Shown: positions 55,776-64,000 of the stretch, piece after piece | Layout: every line of letters begins with the position of its first letter | Position numbering within the stretch: the first letter of the stretch is position 1 | DNA from: Corynebacterium pseudogenitalium | GTDB lineage: Bacteria; Actinomycetota; Actinomycetes; Mycobacteriales; Mycobacteriaceae | DNA: 64,000 bases | Assembly: GCF_024453815.1 (NCBI RefSeq) | Contig: NZ_CP072934.1 | Coordinates: 434,001-498,000 of the forward strand | Reading direction: 5' to 3' | Made by a program: the position numbers and the translations under genes | The notes under the pieces: model-generated | Databases searched by the model: none | What the model was told of the DNA's origin: nothing | The model's input: the letters and a program-made list of their open reading frames with translations, nothing else

Positions 55776-57068
55776 ATGGCCTACGAAGTAGTTATTAAAC
55801 GAGATGCCCCTGACGGCCCACACCACGAGGTTGATGTCAACCACATCTTCTTCTCGGTGACGGACAGCAAGGGCATTATGACCCATGTCAATGAGGTCTT
55901 TATTCACTACGCGCAGTATCCCGAAGTCGAGATGATCGGGAAGCCACACAATCTCATTCGCCATATTGAGATGCCTGGTGGCGCGTTCAAGCTGATGTGG
56001 GACGTCATTGAGGACGGCCGACCGTTCGCAGGCTATGTCCGTAACCGCGCAAAGAGCGGCTCTGCGTACGACGTGTTTGCTACCGTGACGCCTCTGCCAA
56101 ATGGCGACTACCTCTCGGTGCGCACCCGCCCGATGACCGAACTGTTCAAGGTCGTCGGCGACGTGTACCAAGCGGTGAACGACGTTGAGTGGAAGGCGCG
56201 CCACGAGGGCGTTGGCCGTCGCCGCCGTGCAGAGCTTGGCTTGGACAAGCTGCAGGAGCTTGTGCCTGATTACGACGCCTTCGTTGCCGAAGCGCTGCCG
56301 GCCGAGGTGCTGGCGCGTGAGGAAGCGGGCTTCGACCTTCCAGAGGGCACCGGCGAGGTGTACGAGGCCACTAAGCGCCTCTACCGCGAGCTGGACCGCT
56401 TCATGGAAATCCAGTCCTCCATTAAGGAAGCCGCCGAAGAACTGGCAAAGGCCAGCCAGACTTTGGTGGAAGAAAACGCTGTGACCAACAGTGTGAAGGG
56501 CGAGATGGAAAACGTCATGGCGGAGGGCGCTGCCCGTACGCTGTTGCTTGCACCGCTGCAGGTGTGGGCAACGATGCGTGGCATCATCGACGAGAACGCG
56601 CAGTCGCTCAACGAGGTGGCTGGCGAGTTGGCGAAGAAGGCGGCGTCCGCGCGTATGGCGATTGCGCTGGCTCGTCTGCATACTGCGCAGACCGCGATTT
56701 TCTCCCTTGAGGCGAACCGCGGCGAGGTGCTCTCTATGCTGTTCGACGCCCTCGAGGTGGACGTGAAGCAGATGGACGACGCAGTCTTCCTGCACTCCTC
56801 CCTGGCGAACCGCGTGGACCTGAAGGTGAACTCGATTTCCGAGCTGACCAAGATGCCGCTCGAGATGATTCGTCGCTGGTCCCAGACCACGGCGCAGGAG
56901 CCGTTCGGCGAGAACATCGAGCCGCTTGTTGCTCAGGTGCACCGCGCTATCCAGGCTGCTGATAACTCTATCGAGCGCCTGCACGCTTCCTCGCAGAAGC
57001 TGGGCTCCGACCCGGCGATTGACGGGGTGCACGATGCGCTGGAGAACCTGCGTGCGCTGCTGAAGTAG
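55776..57068 (+). CDS. Aer-type PAS domain protein with helical C-terminal region
   Basis: 430-residue soluble protein. The N-terminal PAS domain (about residues 22-118) has the Aer-like pattern: FFSVTDSKGIMTHVNEVF, then MIGKPHNLIRHIEMP, FKLMWDVIEDGRPFAGYVRN and AYDVFATVTPL. In Aer this domain binds FAD and senses redox state. The remaining 300 residues are helical and partly coiled-coil, with no transmembrane segment, HAMP or receptor signalling hairpin recognised. No chemotaxis or flagellar gene is in the window. It lies between guaB3 and guaA with its own promoter and terminator. A redox- or flavin-linked role is inferred. Confidence 0.8.
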   Translation: MAYEVVIKRDAPDGPHHEVDVNHIFFSVTDSKGIMTHVNEVFIHYAQYPEVEMIGKPHNLIRHIEMPGGAFKLMWDVIEDGRPFAGYVRNRAKSGSAYDVFATVTPLPNGDYLSVRTRPMTELFKVVGDVYQAVNDVEWKARHEGVGRRRRAELGLDKLQELVPDYDAFVAEALPAEVLAREEAGFDLPEGTGEVYEATKRLYRELDRFMEIQSSIKEAAEELAKASQTLVEENAVTNSVKGEMENVMAEGAARTLLLAPLQVWATMRGIIDENAQSLNEVAGELAKKAASARMAIALARLHTAQTAIFSLEANRGEVLSMLFDALEVDVKQMDDAVFLHSSLANRVDLKVNSISELTKMPLEMIRRWSQTTAQEPFGENIEPLVAQVHRAIQAADNSIERLHASSQKLGSDPAIDGVHDALENLRALLK

Positions 57069-57094
57069 TCTGTTGTAACGCCGCAACGCTGAAG

Positions 57095-57125
57095 ACACCA
57101 CCTGCCTGGCGGGTGGTGTTTTGTT
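57095..57125 (+). terminator. Terminator after the PAS gene
   Basis: ACACCACC (57095-57102) pairs with GGTGGTGT (57112-57119), followed by TTTTGTTGTTT. The following 57126-57267 holds no recognised feature. Confidence 0.82.
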
Positions 57126-57267
57126 GTTTCGAAGGGATTCCCGCACCAGATTCCAGTATTTCGGCCGGGTGCATTGGTGTTTCCCCAGGTCCCGAATTGT
57201 GCGCGCGGGAATGTGGTGCGCAGGACACTGTCATCGGGCTCACGTACACATTAGGTGCTGCGTAGGT

Positions 57268-57280
57268 TAAGATTTGGTGC
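57268..57280 (+). promoter_or_regulatory. -10 box of guaA
   Basis: TAAGAT (57268-57273) lies 7 nt before the GTG at 57281, with no SD, fitting a leaderless guaA mRNA. Confidence 0.55.
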
Positions 57281-58834
57281 GTGACTACAGCTCAAACTCG
57301 CCCTGTTCTTGTTGTTGATTTCGGTGCGCAGTACGCGCAGCTCATTGCGCGTCGTGTGCGTGAGGCGCACGTGTTCTCCGAAGTCGTTCCGTCCACGATC
57401 TCCGCTGCGGAGGTGAAGGAGAAGCAGCCGCTGGCGCTTGTCCTGTCCGGCGGCCCGTCGTCCGTGTATGAGGATGGCGCCCCGCAGTTGGACCCTGAGA
57501 TTTTCGAGTTGGGGATTCCGATCTTCGGCATCTGCTACGGCTTCCAGGTGATGACGCAGGCGCTCGGCGGCAAGGTTGAGCAGACCGGCGCCCGTGAGTA
57601 CGGCCGCACGGCGATGAACGTCATGGGTGGTGTGCTGCACGCCGGCTTGCCGGAGGAGCACAAGGTGTGGATGAGCCACGGTGATTCGGTAACGCAGGCT
57701 CCGGAGGGCTTCGAGGTCACCGCGTCTTCGAAGGGTGCGCCGGTCGCCGCGTTCGAGAACGTGGAGCGCAAGTTCGCCGGTGTGCAGTACCACCCGGAGG
57801 TGATGCACTCGCCGCACGGCCAGGAGGTGCTGACGCGCTTCCTCACCGAGATCGCTGGTCTGGAGCAGAACTGGACGGCATCCAATATTGCGGAGCAGCT
57901 CATTGAGCAGGTTCGCACCCAGGTTGGGGACGGCTACGCCATCTGTGGCCTGTCCGGTGGTGTGGACTCGGCTGTTGCTGCGGCGCTGGTGCAGCGCGCG
58001 ATCGGTGACCGCCTAACGTGCGTGTTTGTGGACCACGGCCTGCTGCGTCAGGGCGAGCGCGAACAGGTGGAGAAGGACTTCGTCGCTGCGACCGGCGCGA
58101 AGCTTGTCACTGTCGATGAGCGCAAGGCCTTCCTGGACAAACTGGCCGGGGTGACCGAGCCGGAGGCCAAGCGCAAGGCGATCGGTGCGGAGTTCATCCG
58201 TTCCTTCGAGCGCGCCGTGGCTGATGTGTTGTCGGACCACAAGGTGGACTACTTGGTGCAGGGCACGCTGTACCCGGACGTCGTCGAGTCGGGCGGTGGC
58301 ACCGGTACCGCGAACATTAAGAGCCACCACAACGTCGGCGGTCTGCCGGATGACGTCGAGTTCGAGCTGGTCGAGCCGCTTCGTCTGCTGTTTAAGGACG
58401 AGGTCCGCGCGGTCGGCCGCGAGCTGGGCCTGCCTGAGGTGATCGTGAACCGTCAGCCGTTCCCGGGCCCGGGCCTGGGCATCCGCATCATTGGTGAGGT
58501 CACCGAGGAGCGCCTGGAAACCCTGCGCGCTGCTGACGCGATTGCTCGCGAGGAGCTGACCAAGGCTGGTCTGGATGACCAGATTTGGCAGTGCCCGGTC
58601 GTGCTGCTGGCCGATGTCCGCTCGGTGGGTGTGCAGGGCGACGGCCGCACCTACGGCCACCCGATTGTGCTGCGCCCTGTCGCGTCCGAGGATGCGATGA
58701 CCGCGGACTGGGTACGCATCCCGTACGAGACGCTGGAGGCCATCTCGACCCGCATCACCAACGAGGTGGCGGACGTCAACCGCGTGGTGCTGGACGTGAC
58801 CTCCAAGCCGCCGGCCACCATCGAGTGGGAGTAA
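57281..58834 (+). CDS. guaA: GMP synthase (glutamine-hydrolysing)
   Basis: 517-residue enzyme making GMP from XMP, ATP and glutamine. The class I glutamine amidotransferase domain has Cys85 (FGICYGFQV) with the His and Glu of QYHPEV. The ATP-pyrophosphatase domain has the P-loop LSGGVDSAV (about 223), and a dimerisation domain ends the chain (KPPATIEWE). It uses a GTG start. With guaB it forms the GMP branch of purine synthesis. Confidence 0.97.
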   Translation: MTTAQTRPVLVVDFGAQYAQLIARRVREAHVFSEVVPSTISAAEVKEKQPLALVLSGGPSSVYEDGAPQLDPEIFELGIPIFGICYGFQVMTQALGGKVEQTGAREYGRTAMNVMGGVLHAGLPEEHKVWMSHGDSVTQAPEGFEVTASSKGAPVAAFENVERKFAGVQYHPEVMHSPHGQEVLTRFLTEIAGLEQNWTASNIAEQLIEQVRTQVGDGYAICGLSGGVDSAVAAALVQRAIGDRLTCVFVDHGLLRQGEREQVEKDFVAATGAKLVTVDERKAFLDKLAGVTEPEAKRKAIGAEFIRSFERAVADVLSDHKVDYLVQGTLYPDVVESGGGTGTANIKSHHNVGGLPDDVEFELVEPLRLLFKDEVRAVGRELGLPEVIVNRQPFPGPGLGIRIIGEVTEERLETLRAADAIAREELTKAGLDDQIWQCPVVLLADVRSVGVQGDGRTYGHPIVLRPVASEDAMTADWVRIPYETLEAISTRITNEVADVNRVVLDVTSKPPATIEWE

Positions 58835-58835
58835 G

Positions 58836-59912
58836 TCAGTTTCTTTCGCCCGCGTCCTCGCGGGCGTAGTACGCGGACACGGATCCGACGCGCTGCGACA
58901 CGTTAATCGTGAGTAGTGCGCTGTCTGTGTTCGCGTTTTGTCGTTCTTCGGGGCATGCGGCCTCGCCGATGTTCACCTTGCAGTTGATGTCGACGGGGAC
59001 GTTTTCCGGCAGGATGATATCGGTGCTGCCGATGTTGTTCGCAATGTTGACCGTTTTCGGCTCACTCAGCGGTTCGAGATCGGTGAAGTCGATGTAGGAC
59101 TCGCCGATGAAGTCGGGGGTGCCCATTGGGTCTGGTAGCTCGTCGACGTCGTACACGGTGATGTACGCGCTGCCGAAGCGGCTGTAATTGCCAAGTCGCA
59201 CTTCGCTGGTGGCCCCCAGCGCAAACACTGTTGCCGTTGTCAGCACCAGCGTGACGGGGATCCACAGCCAGTAGCGCTTCTTTGGTCGCGCACGCTCCGG
59301 CGCTGGCTCGGTTGGTTCGGGTAGGTGCCACAGCCCGGGTGCCGCGCCGAGCGGGTCCCACGCGGGTGGCGTGCCAGGATGCTCGTAGCCTTCGGACACG
59401 GTGAGGTGCGAGGTGTCCACGGTGGGGCCTTCGCTTGTCGGCGCCTCCTCGGGGTTCATTGCCAGCAGTCCTGCCGGGGGCTCGGGTCGGCGCTGGTGAG
59501 CGAGGTACCAGCCGAGCGAGAACAACACGAACGTAACGAGCACCCCGTTGAGATCGCCTGCGGCTGAGACAGATGGGAAGAAGACCACTAGGCCAAGCAG
59601 CAGCCACCAACCGGTGCTGCGGTCCTTCTTCTCCGGTTCGGTGAGTTGTTCTTTCGGCGTGATAATTGCGTTCCACGGGCTGCGGGTCATGCCGAAGCGT
59701 GGCATGTTGATCCAGCACAGCAGGTAGAGGAAGAGGCCACCACCGAATATGAGTGCAAGTGCTACGAAGATAACGCGGATCAGTGTCGGGTCGATTTGGT
59801 AGCGGGCGCCGATGCCTTCGCAGACGCCGCCGATGGCAGCCTTGCCGCCCTGGTCCTTTGGGATGCGGGGTGGGCGGGTCTCCCACATGCGCTTCAGTGT
59901 GTTGGTTTCCAT
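58836..59912 (-). CDS. PspC-domain membrane protein (LiaF-like)
   Basis: 358-residue membrane protein. The N-terminal PspC domain (about residues 22-78; GGVCEGIGARYQIDPTLIR) is followed by further transmembrane segments (about 95-140), a cytosolic Pro-rich linker, another helix (about 218-238) and a C-terminal extracytoplasmic part with two cysteines. The overall order resembles LiaF/cell-wall-stress proteins. It diverges from a two-component system whose kinase also has a PspC domain, so it is probably the sensor's modulator. Its end lies 1 bp after the guaA stop. Confidence 0.85.
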   Translation of the reverse strand: METNTLKRMWETRPPRIPKDQGGKAAIGGVCEGIGARYQIDPTLIRVIFVALALIFGGGLFLYLLCWINMPRFGMTRSPWNAIITPKEQLTEPEKKDRSTGWWLLLGLVVFFPSVSAAGDLNGVLVTFVLFSLGWYLAHQRRPEPPAGLLAMNPEEAPTSEGPTVDTSHLTVSEGYEHPGTPPAWDPLGAAPGLWHLPEPTEPAPERARPKKRYWLWIPVTLVLTTATVFALGATSEVRLGNYSRFGSAYITVYDVDELPDPMGTPDFIGESYIDFTDLEPLSEPKTVNIANNIGSTDIILPENVPVDINCKVNIGEAACPEERQNANTDSALLTINVSQRVGSVSAYYAREDAGERN

Positions 59913-60010
59913 GTCTTTATTGTCCCGTGGTGGGCCCGCGGGCGGTATCGGGAATGACCCTGATTTTTGATTTCAGGGTTTACCCCGATGTGCCCAAGGA
60001 ACTGTGCGTG

Positions 60011-60023
60011 TAAAGATGAGTGC
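60011..60023 (+). promoter_or_regulatory. -10 box of the histidine kinase gene
   Basis: TAAAGAT (60011-60017) ends 6 nt before the ATG at 60024 with no SD, fitting a leaderless transcript for the kinase-regulator pair. Confidence 0.5.
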
Positions 60024-61151
60024 ATGTCTGCTTTGTATCCCCGGCTGACCCGGGACCCGTCCCGCCGCGTCATTGCGGGTGTGGCTTCTGGCGTGGCGGG
60101 ACACCTTGGGGTGGATGTGCGGTGGGTGCGGCTGTTTTTTGTTGTCGCCAGTTTCGCCGGTGGGCTGGGGGCGTTACTGTACTCGGGCTTGTGGATGTTC
60201 ACCCCGGTTGCCGAGAGCACCGAGCCTCGGCAGCGTCCTGGAGCGCTGGATGTTTTCCTCGTGTTGGTGGGGTTTGTGGGCGCGCTGCTGTCCTTGCAGG
60301 GCTCCTCGGGTGTTGGATCGGCTGTGCTGTTCGTGGTTGGCGTACTCATAGTGGGTGCGATTATCGCGTTGCAGGCCTACGACCGCGGTACGGCCTCATG
60401 GAAGAACCTCGCGGCGCTGTCCTTGGGAGCGCTGCTCGTGATGGGTGGGGTGCTGGCGGTAGCGCTGATGGGGGAAAGCAGCGGGGTCGCCGGTGTGGTT
60501 GTCTCTGTGCTGGTGACGGTGCTGGGGGTGGCGGTGCTGGTGGTGCCGTTGATTACGAAGTTGGCGAACTCGCTCGTCGCGGAGCGTGAACAGAAGGCGG
60601 TGGCGGACCAGCGCGCGGAGATCGCCTCCCGCTTGCATGACTCGGTGCTGCAGACCTTGGCGCTGATTCAGCGCCAGGCGGGTGACCCGGACGAGGTGGT
60701 TCGGCTTGCCCGTGGCCAGGAGCGTGAGCTTCGCGCCTGGCTGTTCGACGATACCGTGTCCAACCACACCACCACCTTCGCCGCGTTGCGCAAGGCTGCT
60801 GGCGAGGTGGAGGACGCCTATGGGGTCGTGATTCAACCGGTCACGGTGGGAGACGACTTTCCTTTCGACAAGCGCACCGAAGCGGTCGTGCTCGCCGCCC
60901 GGGAGGCGATGGTCAACGCCGCAAAGCATGCGGGGGTGGACACGATCGACGTCTACGCGGAGCACCTCGCGGGCAGGCTCGAGGTGTTCGTGCGCGACCG
61001 GGGTGCCGGCTTCGACCCGGAGGCGGTGCCGGCGGACCGGCACGGGCTGCGCGATTCCATCGTGGGGCGGGTTGAGCGGGTTGGGGGAGAGGCGCACGTG
61101 GTGTCGTCGATAGGCAATGGCTCCGAGATCGAACTAGCGTTAGACCTATGA
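60024..61151 (+). CDS. PspC-domain sensor histidine kinase
   Basis: 375-residue NarL-class kinase. The N-terminal PspC domain (about residues 8-65; RRVIAGVASGVAGHLGVDVRWVR) and further transmembrane helices to about residue 185 precede a HisKA_3 domain with His205 (SRLHDSVLQTLAL) and an ATPase domain (REAMVNAAKHAG, DRGAGFDPE). It would autophosphorylate in response to envelope damage and signal to the downstream regulator, which it overlaps by 4 bp. The ATG at 60024 was chosen because the PspC domain starts right after it. Confidence 0.9.
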   Translation: MSALYPRLTRDPSRRVIAGVASGVAGHLGVDVRWVRLFFVVASFAGGLGALLYSGLWMFTPVAESTEPRQRPGALDVFLVLVGFVGALLSLQGSSGVGSAVLFVVGVLIVGAIIALQAYDRGTASWKNLAALSLGALLVMGGVLAVALMGESSGVAGVVVSVLVTVLGVAVLVVPLITKLANSLVAEREQKAVADQRAEIASRLHDSVLQTLALIQRQAGDPDEVVRLARGQERELRAWLFDDTVSNHTTTFAALRKAAGEVEDAYGVVIQPVTVGDDFPFDKRTEAVVLAAREAMVNAAKHAGVDTIDVYAEHLAGRLEVFVRDRGAGFDPEAVPADRHGLRDSIVGRVERVGGEAHVVSSIGNGSEIELALDL

Positions 61152-61783
61152 CGCGCGTGTTTCTCGTAGACGACCACTCGGTGTTTCGGGCCGGAGTGAA
61201 GGCCGAACTGGCTGCCGCAGGCGACGGCCAGCTGGACATCGTCGGTGAGGCTGGCACGGTCGCCGAGGCGGTGCGAGGGATCGAGCAGACACAGCCCGAC
61301 GTCGTGCTTCTCGACGTCCACATGCCCGACGGCGGCGGCCTCGCAGTGCTGAAGCGTGCACCCGGCCCGGCGTACTTGGTGCTCAGCGTGTCCGACGCCG
61401 CCGAAGACGTCATTGCCCTAATCCGCGCGGGCGCCCGCGGGTACGTGACCAAGAACATCGCGGGCGCGGAGCTCGCGGAGGCCATCGAGCGGGTACGCGG
61501 CGGGGACGCGTACTTCTCGCCGCGCCTGGCGGGGTTCGTGCTTGATGCGTTTGCGAGCAGGCCTGTCGTCGAGGAGGACGACCCGGCGGTGGACTCGCTG
61601 ACCCGGCGCGAACTCGAGGTGCTGCGCCTGCTGGCGCGGGGCTACACGTACAAGGAGATCGCGCAGCGCCTGTTCATTTCCGTGAAGACGGTGGAGACGC
61701 ATGCGTCGAGTATTTTGCGTAAGACGCAGACCTCGAACCGCCACCAGTTGACCCGGTGGGCGGTTGCGCGCGACCTGGGCTAG
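61148..61783 (+). CDS. LuxR/NarL-type response regulator
   Basis: 211-residue response regulator. The receiver domain has the acidic pair DD (8-9) and phosphoacceptor Asp56 (VVLLDVHMP). A LuxR-type helix-turn-helix occupies about residues 148-205 (LTRRELEVLRLLARGYTYKEIA). It is the partner of the overlapping PspC kinase and may control the divergent PspC gene and envelope functions. It converges on the FAD gene with a 4-bp overlap. Confidence 0.93.
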   Translation: MTRVFLVDDHSVFRAGVKAELAAAGDGQLDIVGEAGTVAEAVRGIEQTQPDVVLLDVHMPDGGGLAVLKRAPGPAYLVLSVSDAAEDVIALIRAGARGYVTKNIAGAELAEAIERVRGGDAYFSPRLAGFVLDAFASRPVVEEDDPAVDSLTRRELEVLRLLARGYTYKEIAQRLFISVKTVETHASSILRKTQTSNRHQLTRWAVARDLG

Positions 61784-63675
61784 CGTACACCTACCTGCCG
61801 CAGCAGCGACTGTGCGGTTTTGTCTGTTTCCTGCAGCATGCGCGGGTCGGTGCCGGGCATTGGGGAGATGGTGGTGTCTGCCCACTGCTTGCCGGTGGGG
61901 ATGCCTGCGATGTGCAGGCGCGGGTCCAGGGTGCCGTCGGGGTGGACGGTGCGGCGGGTGTCCGCGTCGGTTTCGGGGGAGCCGGTGGGCGTGCCGAAGG
62001 GCGCGAAGGGGCGGATGCGCTCGCTTTCCAGCAGCGACGCGGTGAGGGGGTCGGCTGCGCGGGTGATATTGGGGGACGGCAGGAAGGCGTCCGCGAGGGT
62101 GTCCGCGGTGACGGTGCGCTCGGCGCTGGTGGCCGTGAAGTGTGTGCCCGATTGCGTGACGGTTGGGGTTGGGCCGAGCAGGGTGACCAGGCCGGCGTCG
62201 ATAAGTGCGAGGAGTTCGCGGGAGCGGAACATCGGAGGACCGGAGCCGACCATCTGGCCGAATGCCATGTAGTCGGAGAGCGCGCCGCGCTGGTCCTCCG
62301 GGGTGCCGCGGCCGTTCTCGACGGCGATGGCGGTCGGTTTGCGGCCTGCGGAGATCACCCACAGGGCGGACTTGATGGGGGAGTCGTGGGCGGCGACGGC
62401 CTCGGCGATGTCGCGGGCCAGGGCGTCGGCGATGACGCAGTTCAGGCTCTCGGCGTCGAGGCCGTCACACCCGGCCAGGGGGTCGATCCAGTAGGAGATG
62501 TCGAAGGGCTCGGTGGTGGCGTCGGCAAGGGCGTCGTTGAGCGCGCGGGCGCAGGGCAGGAGGCTGGTGCGAGTGGCGGCGCCGGCGAGTGGTGCGGCGT
62601 CGATGCGCGAGATGATGTCCGCAAGCGGGATGCGCAGGGCGTCGGGGCGTACGCGCGCAAGCGTGGTGTAGTAGGCGGCGTAGGAGTCGCGGATGAGGGC
62701 AGGCCAAAGCTGCTCGCCGAAGCTGAGTGTTGTGGCGTCGCTGTGCTGCTCGATCGCGGCGCGCAGTCGCGAGAGGTCGGCCTTGGGCGGCAGCGAGTGG
62801 TACTCGGATTTCGGCAGGTAGGGGTAGCCGCGACCCGAGGTGACCACGAGGTGAGGCTCGGCGCCGCTGGGTTCGTAGCGCAGCCCGGAGCGGGTGTCGG
62901 CGGGCACGAAGCGGCCGCCGCGGTTGATGGTGCTCAGCGCCATGAGGTCGAAAAAGCCCATGCCAAGGCCGCGCACGATTGCGGTTTCGCCAGCAACCAG
63001 CGTATCGACGTCCTGTTCCACCGGGTTGCCCGGCTGAATCCAGTGCCCGCGGAAGGCCACCGGGTGCTCGGGGACGACCCAGCCGGTGGCGAGCACGGTG
63101 GCGTCGGCGTGGACGGTGGTGCCGTCCTCAAGCGTGATGGCGTCGCGGCCGTTCTCGGCGGTGATGCGCTGCGCGCGGGAGCGGTGGTTGGTGACGGTCA
63201 CGTGCTCGGGGAGCTGCGCCAGCGCGACCGTGAGGACCCAGTGGAGGTACTCGCCGTACAGCGCGCGGGATGGGTTGGACTCCGGGCGGGTGGCAGCCAG
63301 CTCCGCGCCGAAATCGGCGGTGACGTGGTTGGGGGTTGGGTGGGCGTCGAAAAGTGATTGCTTGGTGGCGGAGATGGTGTCGCGCTCGCCGCGCAGGAGC
63401 TGGATCCACTCGTACATGGTGGGGCCCTCGAGTATGGGGGCGGTGACGGTCGCGCCGGGTTCGGTGAAGAGGGTGACGGCGCCGGCCAGCGTGTTCATGC
63501 ACAGCGTGTGGGTTTGTGCGGTGTCCCAGACGCGCCCGGCGCCGTGCTGGGCGTCGTCGATGAGGTGGATTGTCAGCGGCTGGTTGGAATTAGATTCGTT
63601 GAGCGTGGCGGCGACGCGTTCGATGATGGAAATGCCGCGTGGACCTGCGCCGACGATGGCGATTGCTGGCTGCAC
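61780..63675 (-). CDS. FAD/NAD(P)-binding protein, N-hydroxylase-like
   Basis: 631-residue flavoprotein. The Rossmann motif IVGAGPRGISIIERV (about residues 6-20) and the VLATGWVVPEHP block (about 193) fit the FAD/NAD(P)-binding family PF13454 (ornithine-hydroxylase-like). The reaction is unknown. It has no signal peptide. It diverges from a peptide-binding lipoprotein gene across about 110 bp that hold a 16-bp inverted repeat. Confidence 0.8.
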   Translation of the reverse strand: MQPAIAIVGAGPRGISIIERVAATLNESNSNQPLTIHLIDDAQHGAGRVWDTAQTHTLCMNTLAGAVTLFTEPGATVTAPILEGPTMYEWIQLLRGERDTISATKQSLFDAHPTPNHVTADFGAELAATRPESNPSRALYGEYLHWVLTVALAQLPEHVTVTNHRSRAQRITAENGRDAITLEDGTTVHADATVLATGWVVPEHPVAFRGHWIQPGNPVEQDVDTLVAGETAIVRGLGMGFFDLMALSTINRGGRFVPADTRSGLRYEPSGAEPHLVVTSGRGYPYLPKSEYHSLPPKADLSRLRAAIEQHSDATTLSFGEQLWPALIRDSYAAYYTTLARVRPDALRIPLADIISRIDAAPLAGAATRTSLLPCARALNDALADATTEPFDISYWIDPLAGCDGLDAESLNCVIADALARDIAEAVAAHDSPIKSALWVISAGRKPTAIAVENGRGTPEDQRGALSDYMAFGQMVGSGPPMFRSRELLALIDAGLVTLLGPTPTVTQSGTHFTATSAERTVTADTLADAFLPSPNITRAADPLTASLLESERIRPFAPFGTPTGSPETDADTRRTVHPDGTLDPRLHIAGIPTGKQWADTTISPMPGTDPRMLQETDKTAQSLLRQVGVR

Positions 63676-63708
63676 TGTGTGTTCCTTCCTGTTGCGACAG
63701 TGACCGTT

Positions 63709-63724
63709 TAGACTGCTTAGTCTA
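63709..63724. promoter_or_regulatory. Inverted repeat between the FAD gene and the lipoprotein gene
   Basis: TAGACT-GCTT-AGTCTA is a perfect 6-bp-arm inverted repeat in the divergent promoter region. It is a candidate operator for one or both genes; it also contains -10-like TAGACT. Confidence 0.45.
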
Positions 63725-63784
63725 GACGCATGAGACCGCTCCGTCTAATCTGTGTTAGCGTTATCGCTCATCGAAGGGAGAACA

Positions 63785-64000
63785 GTGAAGCACACACGTC
63801 GAACGCAGGCCGGAGCGCTGCTTGCGGCTACCACGCTACTCGGGTTATGCACCGCATGTGCAGGACAAACAGAGCAAAGCGGGGACATGCAGGCAATCAC
63901 GTACCTGGAGCCGAACTGGTTTACCTCGCTCTATCCGCCTGCGGCCGGGTTCTACCCGAATGGTGGCGTCGTGAATCAAATAACAGACAGACTGCTCTAT
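63785..64000 (+). CDS. Peptide ABC transporter substrate-binding lipoprotein (partial)
   Basis: The first 72 codons of a gene that runs off the right edge. A GTG start follows the SD GAAGGGAG. A lipoprotein signal peptide (basic start, hydrophobic LLAATTLLGL, lipobox ending in Cys) is followed by ITYLEPNWFTSLYPPA and VVNQITDRLLY, matching the start of SBP_bac_5 peptide/nickel-binding proteins. It would sit on the outer face of the membrane and deliver peptides or a metal chelate to an ABC importer beyond the window. Confidence 0.8.
   Translation, partial: MKHTRRTQAGALLAATTLLGLCTACAGQTEQSGDMQAITYLEPNWFTSLYPPAAGFYPNGGVVNQITDRLLY

Noticed and set aside
61756..63357. 533-codon Gly/Val-rich frame opposite the FAD gene
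   Set aside because: Composition is an artefact of the antisense strand; the minus-strand gene has a clear Rossmann motif.

Overview
The window comes from a high-GC actinobacterium and fits the genus Corynebacterium. The spc/alpha ribosomal-protein cluster is split by metabolic genes, an ESX-4 secretion locus sits between truA and rplM-rpsI-glmM, and there is an alanine racemase-TsaE fusion, a sigD-rsdA pair, a guaB2-guaB3-PAS-guaA block and a His-rich GroEL1. All of these match corynebacterial gene order as I know it; no database was searched, so the species is not assigned. Layout: 1-4.3 kb holds a sucrose-utilisation module (fructokinase, GH32 hydrolase, PTS EIIBCA). 4.4-4.9 kb holds two tandem small secreted paralogues. 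5.0-13.7 kb holds rplN-rplX-rplE, then formate/nitrite transporters, fdhD, a DUF6457 protein and an M20 amidohydrolase, then rpsH-rplF-rplR-rpsE-rpmD-rplO. 13.7-18.4 kb is a DMSO-reductase-type operon (dmsABC plus a TorD-like chaperone) on the minus strand. 18.7-25.8 kb is secY-adk-map, an L,D-transpeptidase, infA and rpsM-rpsK-rpsD-rpoA-rplQ. 25.9-38.3 kb is truA, a large membrane protein and the ESX-4 locus (eccB, mycP, eccD, eccC, an Rv3446c-like protein and two WXG100 proteins). 38.5-43.0 kb is rplM-rpsI-glmM and a three-gene module that I link to ESX-4. 43.0-49.0 kb holds a hydrolase, a membrane protein, alr-tsaE, tsaB, rimI and tsaD. 49.0-51.0 kb is groESL under a CIRCE element. 51.2-58.8 kb is sigD-rsdA, a DUF5319 protein, guaB, guaB3, a PAS protein and guaA. 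58.8-64 kb is a PspC/two-component envelope-stress unit, an FAD protein and the start of a peptide-binding lipoprotein. How the genes work together: the PTS permease would deliver phosphorylated sucrose to the GH32 enzyme, and the released fructose would be re-phosphorylated by the PfkB kinase. The ESX-4 genes form a minimal type VII machine (EccB, EccC, EccD, mycosin, two Esx proteins). The t6A genes (tsaE as a fusion, tsaB, tsaD) lie together. PspC protein plus a PspC-bearing kinase plus a LuxR-type regulator resembles LiaF-LiaS-LiaR. Most interesting signals: (1) a run of five or more G's precedes the start codon of five of the seven ESX-4 genes and of all three genes in the downstream cysteine-rich module; (2) that module itself, which looks like an undescribed ESX-4 substrate set; (3) a dispersed 12-mer, CTTYTCGACGCC and relatives, on both strands, in several reading frames and in intergenic DNA; (4) about a dozen genes with a TANNNT box 6-7 nt before the start codon, implying leaderless mRNAs; (5) two tandem small secreted proteins; (6) a hydrolase without its nucleophilic serine and an Aer-type PAS protein with no visible chemotaxis genes. 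All motif counts were made by eye.
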